Shown: positions 8,936 to 17,818 of the stretch, piece after piece
Layout: each line of letters begins with the position of its first letter
How positions within the stretch are numbered: position 1 is the first letter of the stretch
Assembly: GCA_045576455.1 (NCBI GenBank)
Contig: JAZNGM010000013.1
Span: forward strand, 1 to 64,000
Source: RGIG4034 sp045576455
GTDB taxonomy: Bacteria > Bacillota > Clostridia > Lachnospirales > Lachnospiraceae
Direction: 5' to 3'
DNA length: 64,000 nt
Program-made: the position numbers and the translations under genes
Notes under the pieces: generated by a model
Seen by the model: only the letters and a program-made list of their open reading frames with translations
The model's database searches: none
Told to the model about the DNA's origin: nothing

Positions 8936-9991
8936 ATGAATAAAGGAAATACATATAAGAAAATATGGGATTTTCTTGCTACAAAGTGGAAATCGATAGT
9001 TGTTTCGATTTCCATTTTTATTATATGCTTTGCGACCATTTATGGTAATGGTACAGTATCGAATATATTGCAGGAAAATGATACTAATAAAGATACTTAT
9101 ATAGAAAGTATGACACAGAATATGGATGAAAACGATAGTACGGATGCTGAGGAAAGCGTTGCGGAAAATGATTTTAACAGTGACGCCCAAAGTGAAACTT
9201 TCGAAGAAGAAAACACACCGGAAGCAAATGTACCGGAAGCAAATACAGGCGAAGTGGCATCTTCCGATGAAAATGCAAGCGTTAATGAAAATGGGGTGCT
9301 TTCTTATTACGATAAGGAAAAGGAAGAAAGATATAACGCATACGCCAAAAAGTATCCTAAGAAATCCTATGAGCAGGTTGTGATGGAAGTCAATATCGGT
9401 ATTGATAAGGGATTTTTTACGGATGCTGCTGAGGTTACAAATCCGGATGACATATTGGTGTTAGTAAATAAATTCAACTATTTAACTAGTGATTATGAGC
9501 CTAAGGATATGGTTCAGCTTCCGGAAGAGTATTCGGCTGGTAAATTAGAACTAAGACAAGTGGCGGCAGAAGCGTTGGATGAGCTTATTATGGCGGCAAA
9601 AGAAGACGGCTACAATATTAATGTCGTAAGTGCTTACAGAAGTTATAAAACACAGGAAAGATTATATTCTTCCTATGTGGAACGGAGCGGTGAAGAAGCG
9701 GCAGATTCTTATTCGGCACGCCCCGGTTACAGCGAACATCAGACAGGTCTTGCCGTGGATTTACAGGCAGGAAACTATAAATACAATGATTTTGCCAAGA
9801 CAGAAGAGAGTAAATATGTTGCGGCGCATGCCCATGAATACGGATTTATTCTCCGTTATCAGACGGGAAAGCGTTACATAACCGGATATATTCCGGAAGC
9901 ATGGCATATCAGGTATGTCGGAAAAGAAGTTGCAACCATCATATATAATGAAGAACTTACCTATGAGGAGTATTGTGTGAAGTATAGGTAG
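8936..9991 (+). CDS. D-alanyl-D-alanine carboxypeptidase, VanY/M15B family
   Basis: 351 residues. A membrane anchor at about 19-38 puts the rest outside the cell. Residues 40-110 are an acidic, Asn/Glu-rich spacer. The C-terminal half is a VanY-type zinc peptidase: SAYRSYKTQ, then SEHQTGLAVDL (His and Asp zinc ligands) and EAWHIRYVG (catalytic Glu and third zinc ligand His). It should trim the terminal D-Ala from peptidoglycan stem peptides. No VanR/S/H/A/X gene is nearby, so this is ordinary wall remodelling rather than glycopeptide resistance. The ribosome binding site is weak (TTGGTG), unlike most genes here. Confidence 0.92.
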   Translation: MNKGNTYKKIWDFLATKWKSIVVSISIFIICFATIYGNGTVSNILQENDTNKDTYIESMTQNMDENDSTDAEESVAENDFNSDAQSETFEEENTPEANVPEANTGEVASSDENASVNENGVLSYYDKEKEERYNAYAKKYPKKSYEQVVMEVNIGIDKGFFTDAAEVTNPDDILVLVNKFNYLTSDYEPKDMVQLPEEYSAGKLELRQVAAEALDELIMAAKEDGYNINVVSAYRSYKTQERLYSSYVERSGEEAADSYSARPGYSEHQTGLAVDLQAGNYKYNDFAKTEESKYVAAHAHEYGFILRYQTGKRYITGYIPEAWHIRYVGKEVATIIYNEELTYEEYCVKYR

Positions 9992-10144
9992 AAACTGTGG
10001 TTCTTAATAATTTTCGTTTACATATATAATATATAAAAAAATTATTAAATCGCACCAAAATGAAAAAAAGAAGTAAATAAAAGAAAAAAAGAGAAAACAC
10101 GAGTAAACTAAAGGAAAAGCGCAAATAAACAAATGTGAATACTC

Positions 10145-10173
10145 TTGCAAATAAATGTTAAAAAAACTATTAT
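10145..10173 (+). promoter_or_regulatory. Sigma-A type promoter of groESL
   Basis: TTGCAA (10145-10150), 17-base spacer, TATTAT (10168-10173). It lies just upstream of the CIRCE element, in an A-rich stretch that otherwise shows nothing between 9992 and 10140. Confidence 0.7.
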
Positions 10174-10183
10174 AAATTTCGGA

Positions 10184-10210
10184 TTAGCACTCAATTAAAA
10201 AGAGTGCTAA
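10184..10210. promoter_or_regulatory. CIRCE element (HrcA operator)
   Basis: TTAGCACTC (10184-10192), 9-base spacer, GAGTGCTAA (10202-10210): a perfect match to the CIRCE consensus. It covers the predicted transcription start, so HrcA would repress groESL in the absence of heat stress. hrcA itself is not in the window. Confidence 0.98.
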
Positions 10211-10257
10211 CATACATTAAACAATATTAAAAAGAAATAGATGAAGGAGGCTTTTTT

Positions 10258-10545
10258 ATGAAGTTAGTACCATTAGGAGACAGAGTTGTAATAAAGCAGC
10301 TTGTTGCAGAAGAAACAACTAAGTCCGGCATTGTTTTACCGGGACAGAATAAAGAAAAACCACAGCAGGCAGAAGTTATTGCAGTAGGACCGGGCGGAGT
10401 AGTTGACGGCAAGGAAATCAAGATGGAAGTTAAGGTGGGAGACCAGGTTATTTACTCTAAATATGCCGGAACAGAAGTTAAGATTGACGACGTTGAATAC
10501 ATTGTAGTTAAGCAGAGTGATATTCTTGCTGTAATTGAAGCTTAA
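10258..10545 (+). CDS. groES: Co-chaperonin GroES
   Basis: 95 residues, normal length for the 10-kDa cap of the GroEL chamber. It begins KLVPLGDRVVIKQL, carries the mobile loop region with SGIVLPGQ, and has the roof segment VGPGGVVDGK. AAGGAGG lies seven bases before the ATG. It is the first gene of the CIRCE-controlled operon, 60 bases ahead of groEL. Confidence 0.99.
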   Translation: MKLVPLGDRVVIKQLVAEETTKSGIVLPGQNKEKPQQAEVIAVGPGGVVDGKEIKMEVKVGDQVIYSKYAGTEVKIDDVEYIVVKQSDILAVIEA

Positions 10546-10605
10546 TTATAGGCAATGCATTTTTTAGTTTTATTTTAGGATTATTATTTTAGGAGGCTAT
10601 TTAAA

Positions 10606-12228
10606 ATGGCAAAAGAGATTAAATACGGTGCAGAAGCACGTGCAGCACTTGAAGCAGGCGTTAACCAGCTTGCAGATACAGTAAGAGTAACATTAGGACC
10701 AAAAGGAAGAAACGTAGTTCTTGATAAGTCATACGGTGCACCACTTATTACTAATGATGGTGTAACAATTGCTAAAGAAATCGAATTAGAGAATGCTTTC
10801 GAAAATATGGGAGCACAGCTTGTAAAAGAAGTTGCTACCAAGACTAACGATGTAGCAGGTGATGGTACTACTACAGCAACTGTTCTTGCCCAGGCAATGA
10901 TTAATGCAGGTATGAAGAATCTTGCAGCAGGCGCTAACCCAATCATCTTAAGAAAAGGTATGAAGAAAGCAACAGATTGTGCAGTAGAAACTATCGCACA
11001 GATGAGCTCAAAGGTTAACGGTAAAGAGCACATTGCAAGAGTTGCAGCTATTTCCGCAGGAGATGATGAAGTAGGTAACATGGTAGCAGATGCTATGGAA
11101 AAAGTATCCGGCGATGGTGTTATTACTATTGAAGAGTCTAAGACAATGAAGACAGAACTCGACCTTGTAGAAGGTATGCAGTTTGACAGAGGATATATCT
11201 CAGCTTATATGGCAACCGACATGGATAAGATGGAAGCTGTTCTTGATAATCCATATATCCTTATCACAGATAAGAAGATTGCAAATATTCAGGATATTTT
11301 ACCGGTTCTTGAGCAGATCGTTCAGTCAGGTTCTAAGTTATTAATTATCGCTGAGGATGTTGAAGGTGAAGCTTTAACAACCCTTATCGTTAATAAACTC
11401 CGTGGTACATTTACTGTAGTTGCAGTAAAGGCTCCGGGATACGGCGACAGAAGAAAAGCTATGCTTGAGGATATCGCAATCCTTACAGGCGGTCAGGTAA
11501 TCAGTTCAGACCTTGGTCTTGAATTAAAAGATACTACAATGGATCAGCTTGGTAGAGCAAAATCTGTTAAGGTACAGAAAGAAAATACAATCATTGTTGA
11601 TGGTGAAGGCAGCAAAGAAGCTATTGATGCAAGAATTGCACAGGTTAAGCTTCAGATTGAAGAAACAACTTCAGACTTTGACCGTGAGAAATTACAGGAA
11701 AGACTTGCTAAGCTTGCAGGTGGTGTGGCTGTTATCCGTGTAGGTGCTGCTACTGAAACTGAAATGAAGGAAGCTAAGCTTCGTATGGAAGATGCTCTTG
11801 CAGCAACCCGTGCAGCAGTAGAAGAAGGTATCATCTGTGGTGGTGGTTCAGCATATATCCACGCTTCAAAGGCAGTAGCTAAGCTTGCAGAAACATTAGA
11901 AGGCGATGAGAAAACCGGTGCTAACATTGTGTTAAAAGCATTAGAAGCTCCGTTATTCCACATCTCAGCTAATGCAGGACTTGAAGGAAGCGTAATTATT
12001 AATAAAGTAAGAGAGTCTGAACCGGGAATCGGTTTCGATGCTTTAAAAGAAGAGTATGTAGATATGGTTAAGGCCGGTATCCTTGATCCTGCAAAGGTTA
12101 CAAGAAGTGCTCTTCAGAATGCAACAAGTGTTGCGAGCACACTTCTTACAACAGAGTCTGTTGTTGCCAACATTAAGGAAGAAGTTCCTGCAATGCCGGC
12201 AGGCGCAGGTATGGGCGGAATGATGTAA
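10606..12228 (+). CDS. groEL: Chaperonin GroEL
   Basis: 540 residues, full length. Hallmarks include VTLGPKGRNVVLDKS, the ATP-binding DGVTIAKEIELEN and AGDGTTTATVLAQ segments, and the Gly/Met tail (MPAGAGMGGMM). It folds cytoplasmic proteins with GroES at the expense of ATP. AGGAGG precedes the ATG. It is followed by two hairpins with T tracts. Confidence 0.99.
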   Translation: MAKEIKYGAEARAALEAGVNQLADTVRVTLGPKGRNVVLDKSYGAPLITNDGVTIAKEIELENAFENMGAQLVKEVATKTNDVAGDGTTTATVLAQAMINAGMKNLAAGANPIILRKGMKKATDCAVETIAQMSSKVNGKEHIARVAAISAGDDEVGNMVADAMEKVSGDGVITIEESKTMKTELDLVEGMQFDRGYISAYMATDMDKMEAVLDNPYILITDKKIANIQDILPVLEQIVQSGSKLLIIAEDVEGEALTTLIVNKLRGTFTVVAVKAPGYGDRRKAMLEDIAILTGGQVISSDLGLELKDTTMDQLGRAKSVKVQKENTIIVDGEGSKEAIDARIAQVKLQIEETTSDFDREKLQERLAKLAGGVAVIRVGAATETEMKEAKLRMEDALAATRAAVEEGIICGGGSAYIHASKAVAKLAETLEGDEKTGANIVLKALEAPLFHISANAGLEGSVIINKVRESEPGIGFDALKEEYVDMVKAGILDPAKVTRSALQNATSVASTLLTTESVVANIKEEVPAMPAGAGMGGMM

Positions 12229-12266
12229 TCAGTCGTTCGCGATACAGAAATAAGCAATGTATAATG

Positions 12267-12309
12267 AGCTCTTTTGTCAGAGATATAAATCTGGCAAAAG
12301 GGCTTTTTT
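12267..12309 (+). terminator. Terminator of groESL
   Basis: AGCTCTTTTGTCAGA pairs with TCTGGCAAAAGGGCT (with G-U pairs), followed by six T (12304-12309). Confidence 0.85.
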
Positions 12310-12347
12310 ACTTAATACGAAAATGCACGAAAAGTAGTGAAAGGTGA

Positions 12348-12371
12348 CAAGAATTTCTTCAGAAATTCTTG
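12348..12371. other. Perfect 10-bp inverted repeat in the groEL-blaI gap
   Basis: CAAGAATTTC (12348-12357), TTCA loop, GAAATTCTTG (12362-12371). It sits between two terminators in the 308-base gap after groEL and has no T tract of its own. It may extend the second terminator or be an RNA stability element. Confidence 0.5.
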
Positions 12372-12374
12372 CTA

Positions 12375-12402
12375 GCGTAAGCTGCTGAGCTTGCGCTTTT
12401 TT
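12375..12402 (+). terminator. Second terminator after groEL
   Basis: GCGTAAGC pairs with GCTTGCGC (one G-U pair), loop TGCTGA, then six T. The right arm and T tract (TGAGCTTGCGCTTTTT) recur exactly at 43451-43466. Confidence 0.75.
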
Positions 12403-12421
12403 GCATATCTTATAAAAAGGT

Positions 12422-12436
12422 GTTTACAATGTAAAC
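12422..12436. promoter_or_regulatory. BlaI-type operator, distal copy
   Basis: GTTTACAATGTAAAC is a palindrome around one central base, containing the TACA...TGTA core typical of BlaI/MecI/CopY operators. It overlaps the -35 box of the blaI-like gene. An identical copy lies 32 bp downstream, about three helical turns. Confidence 0.9.
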
Positions 12437-12451
12437 AAAACATGCTACTAT
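12423..12451 (+). promoter_or_regulatory. Promoter of the BlaI/BlaR1-like operon
   Basis: TTTACA (12423-12428), 17 bases, TACTAT (12446-12451). The -35 lies inside operator 1 and operator 2 begins three bases past the -10, so repressor binding would block polymerase at both sides. Confidence 0.7.
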
Positions 12452-12453
12452 AT

Positions 12454-12468
12454 GTTTACAATGTAAAC
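12454..12468. promoter_or_regulatory. BlaI-type operator, proximal copy
   Basis: A second identical GTTTACAATGTAAAC, covering the predicted transcription start. Twin copies suggest autoregulation by the repressor encoded just downstream. Confidence 0.9.
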
Positions 12469-12536
12469 AATCGTGCGGCCGGATAATAAATATGTATTCG
12501 GTATCGTAAGAATATAGTAAGAGGAGAACATGGGTT

Positions 12537-12923
12537 ATGCGTGAATTGAGTCAGGCAGAATGGAATGTAATGGAGAGCCTATGGCAGGAAGCACCGAAAA
12601 TAGGTAGCAGAATAGTGGCAGATTTATCAGAATCGGTAGGATGGAGCCGCAGTACTTCCCTGACGATGTTAAAGAGAATGGTGGATAAGGGACTTATTGC
12701 CTGCGAGGATGGCGATGGAATAAAACAATACAGTCCGCTTGTGGATAGGAAAGAAGCGGTAACAAAAGAAACGAAAAGTTTTCTGGACAGGGTTTATAAA
12801 GGAAGTATCAGTATGATGCTGAGTGCGTTTACCAAGGAAAGTAAATTAAGTGCTAAGGAAATCGATGAACTGCAACAAATTCTGGATAACGCAAAGACAG
12901 AAGGTAAGGGAGAAGAAGCATGA
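12537..12923 (+). CDS. BlaI/MecI family transcriptional repressor
   Basis: 128 residues, family-typical length. It begins RELSQAEWNVMESLW, matching the winged-helix N-terminus of penicillinase repressors, and the recognition helix region reads SRSTSLTMLKRMVDKGL. The C-terminal half mediates dimerisation in the family. GAGGAG sits ten bases upstream of the ATG. The stop overlaps the next start (ATGA), so repressor and membrane protease are coupled. The two palindromes just upstream are its probable binding sites. No beta-lactamase gene is in the window, so the regulated output may be only this operon or genes elsewhere. Confidence 0.93.
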   Translation: MRELSQAEWNVMESLWQEAPKIGSRIVADLSESVGWSRSTSLTMLKRMVDKGLIACEDGDGIKQYSPLVDRKEAVTKETKSFLDRVYKGSISMMLSAFTKESKLSAKEIDELQQILDNAKTEGKGEEA

Positions 12924-14758
12924 GAGAATGGATTATTTCTATAAGTGTATTAATCGTTGTAACGGTTATTATCAGAAAACTCTTCCATAAAAGGTTAAAA
13001 CCCATGTGGCAATATCTTTTATGGCTGCCTGTGCTGCTCCGCCTTTTGATACCGGTAATGGGATTTGAAAGCTCAATAAGTGTTTTTAACTTTGTGTCTG
13101 TTAACGGAAAAACAGAGAGCACATATACAGGACAACAGGAAACAGAATGGGCTGATAAAGTTGAACATGCTGATAGTTTAGACCACACAGACACTACCGG
13201 AATTGTTAATGCTGCCGGTAGTGCAAGTGGCGCCGGAAATGTTGGTGTTAACAGTATCGTTGATACACAAGATGAAATATCGGGTGTGACAGCAGGAAAT
13301 GTTACGCAACTGGAGAATAGTACGCAACAGAGTGAAAAGCAGGCAATAGATATAGGGAAGCTTCTGTATGTTATCTGGCTTAGTGGGGCCGGTTGTATGG
13401 CACTATTTATGTTGGTAACCAATATACGTTATTTTTACAAGTTAAAAACGAACCGTACCCTTATTAAGGCCGTGAACAGTAACCGTAAGGTATATGTTTC
13501 CGATAACGTGGATACATGCTGTATGTACGGCCTGATAAAACCCGCTATATATGTTACGCCTAAAGTAGCAGGGAATGAAGAAGAACTTATTTATGTAATA
13601 AGCCATGAAAATACCCATTACAGACATAAAGATCATATTTGGTCCGCCCTAAGGATGTTGTGTGTATGTATACATTGGTATAATCCGCTTGTGTATGTGG
13701 CAGCGTGGCTTTCCAAGCAGGATGCGGAAATCGCATGCGATGCCGGTGCGGTTAAGTCTTTGGGTGAAGAAAACAGAATCCCGTATGGGGAAACACTGCT
13801 AAAACTCAGCGTAAGCGGCATTTCACCTGAAAAATCGGTACTTATGGCTACCTCAATGAGCGGAAGCGGCAGACAGTTAAAGGAACGTCTGCAATTCATT
13901 GTGAAGAAACCAAAGGCAAAGGTGTTTATATTTCTTTTCGTGATGATGCTTATTATATTTGTGCTATATATAACCGTTACCAGTGCAGTGAGTGAGAAAC
14001 CTGTAAACAGTAACAGCCGGGATGAAGGGGATACAACGCCGTGGAATATAGCATATTATTCCGGCTACATGGATGAATGCACAGAGTGGTATAGTGGCAA
14101 TACGGATGAGAGTGGTTATTATAGCGACCACAGGGACTTTATCAACCGTGATTATGACAATGACGGTAAGAACGACAGAGTATACCGCGAATATATTCCG
14201 GGAACAGAACTTTCGGAAGAAAGCCGTTATCGTATTGAACTTTCGGCGGGAGAACCGGTTACGATAAGTAGCTTAACAAGTGGCTTACCTAATATCATGG
14301 CAGAAGATTTTGACAACGACGGAGAAAATGAAATATTGTTTACCTGCAATTTTGAGTTTGCTTCACGCCCGGAATATGAAGGTATTGACATAGCTTTTTT
14401 TGACAAAAAGGATGGAAAATACGAGCGTGTGGAATTACCGTTCTTTAGGGAAACGAACAAATATTATGTTCCTTTTGAAATGACAGAAGATACGAATGGG
14501 GATGTAACTGTAAGCTATCAGCTTGAGGGAGAAGAAGAACAGAGAACAACCCTTCCGCAGGATGATATTGTTAAAAGTTATGTGGGTAAGAAGGAAAACG
14601 GCAGGGTATATAAAATAGAAATGCCGGACGGAACGATTGGTAAATTCGCATGCTACATTTCACCGTTTTTTGATTATGTGGGAGAACTGAGGGTAGGTAT
14701 AGAATATAACGGAAGTGAATGGTTAATAGATGATTACAAATATGTTTATCAACCCTAG
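12920..14758 (+). CDS. BlaR1/MecR1-like M56 membrane metalloprotease with non-PBP sensor domain
   Basis: 612 residues. Hydrophobic helices near 4-18, 30-47, 147-168 and 335-357 frame an M56 domain with zinc motif HENTH (229-233). After the last helix the C-terminal 250 residues should be outside the cell. In BlaR1 this part is a penicillin-binding domain; here no SxxK or other PBP motif is visible. Instead it carries calcium-site-like DYDNDGKNDRVY and EDFDNDGENEILF segments resembling FG-GAP/VCBS repeats. The loop between helices 2 and 3 (about 50-145) is long and Ser/Thr/Asn-rich. By family logic a signal activates proteolysis, which removes the BlaI-like repressor; the signal here is unknown. 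Confidence 0.88.
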   Translation: MREWIISISVLIVVTVIIRKLFHKRLKPMWQYLLWLPVLLRLLIPVMGFESSISVFNFVSVNGKTESTYTGQQETEWADKVEHADSLDHTDTTGIVNAAGSASGAGNVGVNSIVDTQDEISGVTAGNVTQLENSTQQSEKQAIDIGKLLYVIWLSGAGCMALFMLVTNIRYFYKLKTNRTLIKAVNSNRKVYVSDNVDTCCMYGLIKPAIYVTPKVAGNEEELIYVISHENTHYRHKDHIWSALRMLCVCIHWYNPLVYVAAWLSKQDAEIACDAGAVKSLGEENRIPYGETLLKLSVSGISPEKSVLMATSMSGSGRQLKERLQFIVKKPKAKVFIFLFVMMLIIFVLYITVTSAVSEKPVNSNSRDEGDTTPWNIAYYSGYMDECTEWYSGNTDESGYYSDHRDFINRDYDNDGKNDRVYREYIPGTELSEESRYRIELSAGEPVTISSLTSGLPNIMAEDFDNDGENEILFTCNFEFASRPEYEGIDIAFFDKKDGKYERVELPFFRETNKYYVPFEMTEDTNGDVTVSYQLEGEEEQRTTLPQDDIVKSYVGKKENGRVYKIEMPDGTIGKFACYISPFFDYVGELRVGIEYNGSEWLIDDYKYVYQP

Positions 14759-14802
14759 CGTTTGACAAAAATTGAATATTATATGAGTTCTTTATTTGTA
14801 CG

Positions 14803-14839
14803 TATCCTCCACTGCATTTAAGGTGGAGGATATATTTTT
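14803..14839 (+). terminator. Terminator of the BlaI/BlaR1-like operon
   Basis: TATCCTCCAC (14803-14812) and GTGGAGGATA (14823-14832) form a perfect 10-bp stem followed by TATTTTT. Confidence 0.88.
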
Positions 14840-14889
14840 GCGCACTTTCTTTTTAAAGCATAAAATTGTGGTATATCTTTGTAAATCGG

Positions 14890-14918
14890 TTGCCAAGATT
14901 TCCAAAAAAGAATATAAT
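14890..14918 (+). promoter_or_regulatory. Promoter of apt-relA
   Basis: TTGCCA (14890-14895), 17-base spacer, TATAAT (14913-14918), 30 bases ahead of the apt start. Confidence 0.75.
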
Positions 14919-14948
14919 GAAAAATAATGTTCTAAATGGAGGCTTAAG

Positions 14949-15473
14949 ATGAAAAAACTGGAAGAATATGTTAGAAGTATACCGGATTTTCCGGAAGAAG
15001 GAATCATTTTCAGAGATGTTACCAGTGTGTTACAGGATGGTGACGGATTGCATCTTGCCATTGACACAATGCAGTCATTAATCGAAGATTTGGAATTTGA
15101 CGTAATTGCAGGACCGGAGTCAAGAGGATTCATTTTTGGAACGCCGCTTGCTTATAATCTGCATAAGCCATTTGTGTTGATCCGTAAAAAGGGAAAGCTT
15201 CCATGTGAAACGGTTGAAAGAACCTATGATCTTGAGTATGGTACGGCAACAATTGAAATGCATAAAGATTCGGTTAAACCGGGGCAGAGAGTCCTTATTG
15301 TAGATGACCTTATTGCAACCGGCGGTACAACCGAGGCAATGATTAAGCTTGTGGAGTCACTTGGCGGTATTGTAGTAGGTGTTGTTGTGCTTATGGAACT
15401 AAAAGGTTTAAAGGGAAGAGAGAAAATTAAAGGTTACAGGCTGGACGCAGCTATATGCTATGAGGGAAAATAG
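14949..15473 (+). CDS. apt: Adenine phosphoribosyltransferase
   Basis: 174 residues, standard length. It converts adenine and PRPP to AMP (purine salvage, cytoplasm). The type I PRPP-binding loop VLIVDDLIATGGTTEA and the upstream GPESRGFIFG segment are both present. GGAGG lies in front of the ATG. It leads the apt-relA operon, a pairing common in Firmicutes that links purine salvage with ppGpp metabolism. Confidence 0.97.
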   Translation: MKKLEEYVRSIPDFPEEGIIFRDVTSVLQDGDGLHLAIDTMQSLIEDLEFDVIAGPESRGFIFGTPLAYNLHKPFVLIRKKGKLPCETVERTYDLEYGTATIEMHKDSVKPGQRVLIVDDLIATGGTTEAMIKLVESLGGIVVGVVVLMELKGLKGREKIKGYRLDAAICYEGK

Positions 15474-15520
15474 ATTAAGACATATATAATCATATAATAT
15501 GTTGAAATTGGAGTGGTAGT

Positions 15521-17818
15521 ATGGCAGGAGAAAGAGTAAAACATCCTTTAGTTTTAGATGACGGAAGAATACAGGCACTTAAAGAGTATCTTAGTCCTGA
15601 GGAATTATATCAGGACTTAATTCGCCGTGTCGGTTTATACCATCCGTCTGACGATATATCGCTTATTGAAAAGGCTTATAATATTGCATCTGAAGCACAT
15701 AAGAACCAACTTCGTAAATCAGGAGAGCCTTACATTATCCATCCGCTTTATGTAGCCATTATCTTAGCAGACCTTGAAATGGATAAGGAAACGATTGTAG
15801 CAGGCCTTTTACACGACGTAGTAGAAGATACCATTCTTACAACGGAAGAAGTAAGGGCAGAGTTTGGTGACGATGTAGCACTTCTTGTAGATGGTGTTAC
15901 AAAGATGAAGAAACTCATGCTGCAGGGAGAGGTAGTTACAGACCGTCTTGAGATGCAGGCAGAAAACTTACGTAAGATGTTTCTTGCCATGGCGAAGGAT
16001 ATCCGCGTTATCCTTATTAAGCTTGCAGACAGACTCCATAATATGCGTACCCTTAAGCATCAGCCGCCGGAAAGCCAGCAGCGTATTGCGAAGGAAACAT
16101 TGGAAATTTATGCGCCTATCGCACAAAGACTTGGTATATCCAAGATTAAAGTAGAATTGGATGATTTATCCTTAAAATATTTAGAGCCTGAGGTTTATTA
16201 TGACCTTGTGGACAAAATTGCCATCCGTAAGAGTGAGCGTGAAAAATATATCCAGTCAATTGTTGATGAGGTTGCCGAACACATTAACAATGCAGGTATT
16301 AAGGCTAAAATAGACGGACGTGTTAAGCATTTTTTCAGTATTTACCGTAAGATGAAGAACCAGAATAAGATGCTTGACCAGATTTATGATCTTTTTGCGG
16401 TGCGCATTATTGTCGATTCCGTAAAAGACTGTTATGCGGCACTCGGTGTTATTCATGAGATGTATAAGCCGATACCGGGCAGGTTTAAAGATTATATTGC
16501 AATGCCTAAGGCAAATATGTACCAGTCACTTCATACGACACTTATCGGTTCTTCGGGACAACCGTTTGAAATCCAGATAAGAACCTATGAGATGCATAAA
16601 GCGGCAGAATTCGGTATTGCTGCACATTGGAAATATAAAGAAGCCTCTGACGGTAAAAAGGTGGAGGCACAGGAAGAAGAAAAGCTTGTATGGCTTAGAC
16701 AGATTCTTGAATGGCAGCGGGATATGTCCGATAACAAGGAATTCATGAATCTTCTTAAGAGTGACTTGGATTTGTTTTCGGATAGCGTATATTGCTTTAC
16801 CCCGACGGGTGAGGTTAAAAACCTTCCGGCAGGTTCTACGCCGATAGATTTTGCTTACTGTATCCATAGTGCGGTAGGTAATAAGATGGTGGGCGCCAGA
16901 GTTAACGGAAAGCTTGTTACGATTGATTATGAAATTAAGAACGGTGACCGCGTAGAGATTATTACAAGCCAGAACTCGAAAGGACCGAGCCGTGACTGGC
17001 TTAATGTGGTAAAGAGTACACAAGCTAAGAACAAGATTGCCCAATGGTTTAAGAGTGAGTTAAAAGAAGATAATATTATCCGTGGTAAGGAAATGCTGCA
17101 TACGTATTGTAAGCAAAAAGCGGTTAATACTACGGATATTATGAAGCCTGAATATATGGAAGCTATTATGAAAAAATATGGTTTCCATGATTGGGACAGT
17201 GTTCTTGCCGCCGTCGGACATGGTGGACTGAAAGAAGGACAGATTATTAATAAGATGGTCGAAATGTATGAAAGCGACCATAAAAAGAATATGTCTGACA
17301 GTGAGGTTTTGGAAGAGATTAATAATCTTGCCATGAGCCGTCAGATACAGCCGAAATCCCAAAGCGGAATTGTGGTAAAAGGAATTCATGACCTTGCGGT
17401 GCGTTTCTCTAAATGCTGTAATCCGGTTCCGGGTGATGAAATAGTAGGTTTCGTTACACGCGGAAGGGGTATTACCATTCATAGAACAGATTGTATTAAC
17501 GTGATTAATCTGCCGGAATTTGACAGACCGCGTCTTATAGATGCAGAGTGGCAGCAGACGGATGACAGTCCGCTTGGTAAATATCTTGCGGAAATCTGCA
17601 TTTATGCCAACAACAGAAATGGTCTTTTGGTAGATGTATCAAGGGTACTTGCAGAAAATGATATTGATATACAGTCAATGAATACAAGGATTAATAAGCA
17701 GGGTGTTGCCACCATGGCAATTGCCTTTGAAATATCAGGTCGTAATGAATTAACAAGAATAATTGAGAAGCTTAGAAGTATTGCCGGCATTCTCGATATT
17801 GAAAGGACAACAGGCTGA
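15521..17818 (+). CDS. relA: Bifunctional (p)ppGpp synthetase/hydrolase
   Basis: 765 residues. It has an N-terminal HD hydrolase (HPLYVAIILADLEMD, then GLLHDVVEDT with the metal-binding HD), a RelA synthetase domain (AMPKANMYQSLHTTL), a TGS domain (VYCFTPTGEVKNLP), a zinc-finger/helical part (VRFSKCCNPVPGDEIVGF) and a C-terminal ACT domain. Both active sites look intact, so this is the long Rel enzyme that makes and breaks the stringent alarmone. Its TGA overlaps the next ATG (TGATG). Confidence 0.97.
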   Translation: MAGERVKHPLVLDDGRIQALKEYLSPEELYQDLIRRVGLYHPSDDISLIEKAYNIASEAHKNQLRKSGEPYIIHPLYVAIILADLEMDKETIVAGLLHDVVEDTILTTEEVRAEFGDDVALLVDGVTKMKKLMLQGEVVTDRLEMQAENLRKMFLAMAKDIRVILIKLADRLHNMRTLKHQPPESQQRIAKETLEIYAPIAQRLGISKIKVELDDLSLKYLEPEVYYDLVDKIAIRKSEREKYIQSIVDEVAEHINNAGIKAKIDGRVKHFFSIYRKMKNQNKMLDQIYDLFAVRIIVDSVKDCYAALGVIHEMYKPIPGRFKDYIAMPKANMYQSLHTTLIGSSGQPFEIQIRTYEMHKAAEFGIAAHWKYKEASDGKKVEAQEEEKLVWLRQILEWQRDMSDNKEFMNLLKSDLDLFSDSVYCFTPTGEVKNLPAGSTPIDFAYCIHSAVGNKMVGARVNGKLVTIDYEIKNGDRVEIITSQNSKGPSRDWLNVVKSTQAKNKIAQWFKSELKEDNIIRGKEMLHTYCKQKAVNTTDIMKPEYMEAIMKKYGFHDWDSVLAAVGHGGLKEGQIINKMVEMYESDHKKNMSDSEVLEEINNLAMSRQIQPKSQSGIVVKGIHDLAVRFSKCCNPVPGDEIVGFVTRGRGITIHRTDCINVINLPEFDRPRLIDAEWQQTDDSPLGKYLAEICIYANNRNGLLVDVSRVLAENDIDIQSMNTRINKQGVATMAIAFEISGRNELTRIIEKLRSIAGILDIERTTG

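Noticed and set aside
8936..9991. VanY-like and, at 37369, VanZ-like genes as a glycopeptide resistance set
   Set aside because: No vanR, vanS, vanH, vanA or vanX homologue is present and the two genes are 28 kb apart; both families are common in sensitive Firmicutes.
12537..14758. Beta-lactam resistance locus
   Set aside because: The regulators resemble BlaI/BlaR1, but the sensor domain lacks PBP motifs and there is no beta-lactamase or PBP2a gene.
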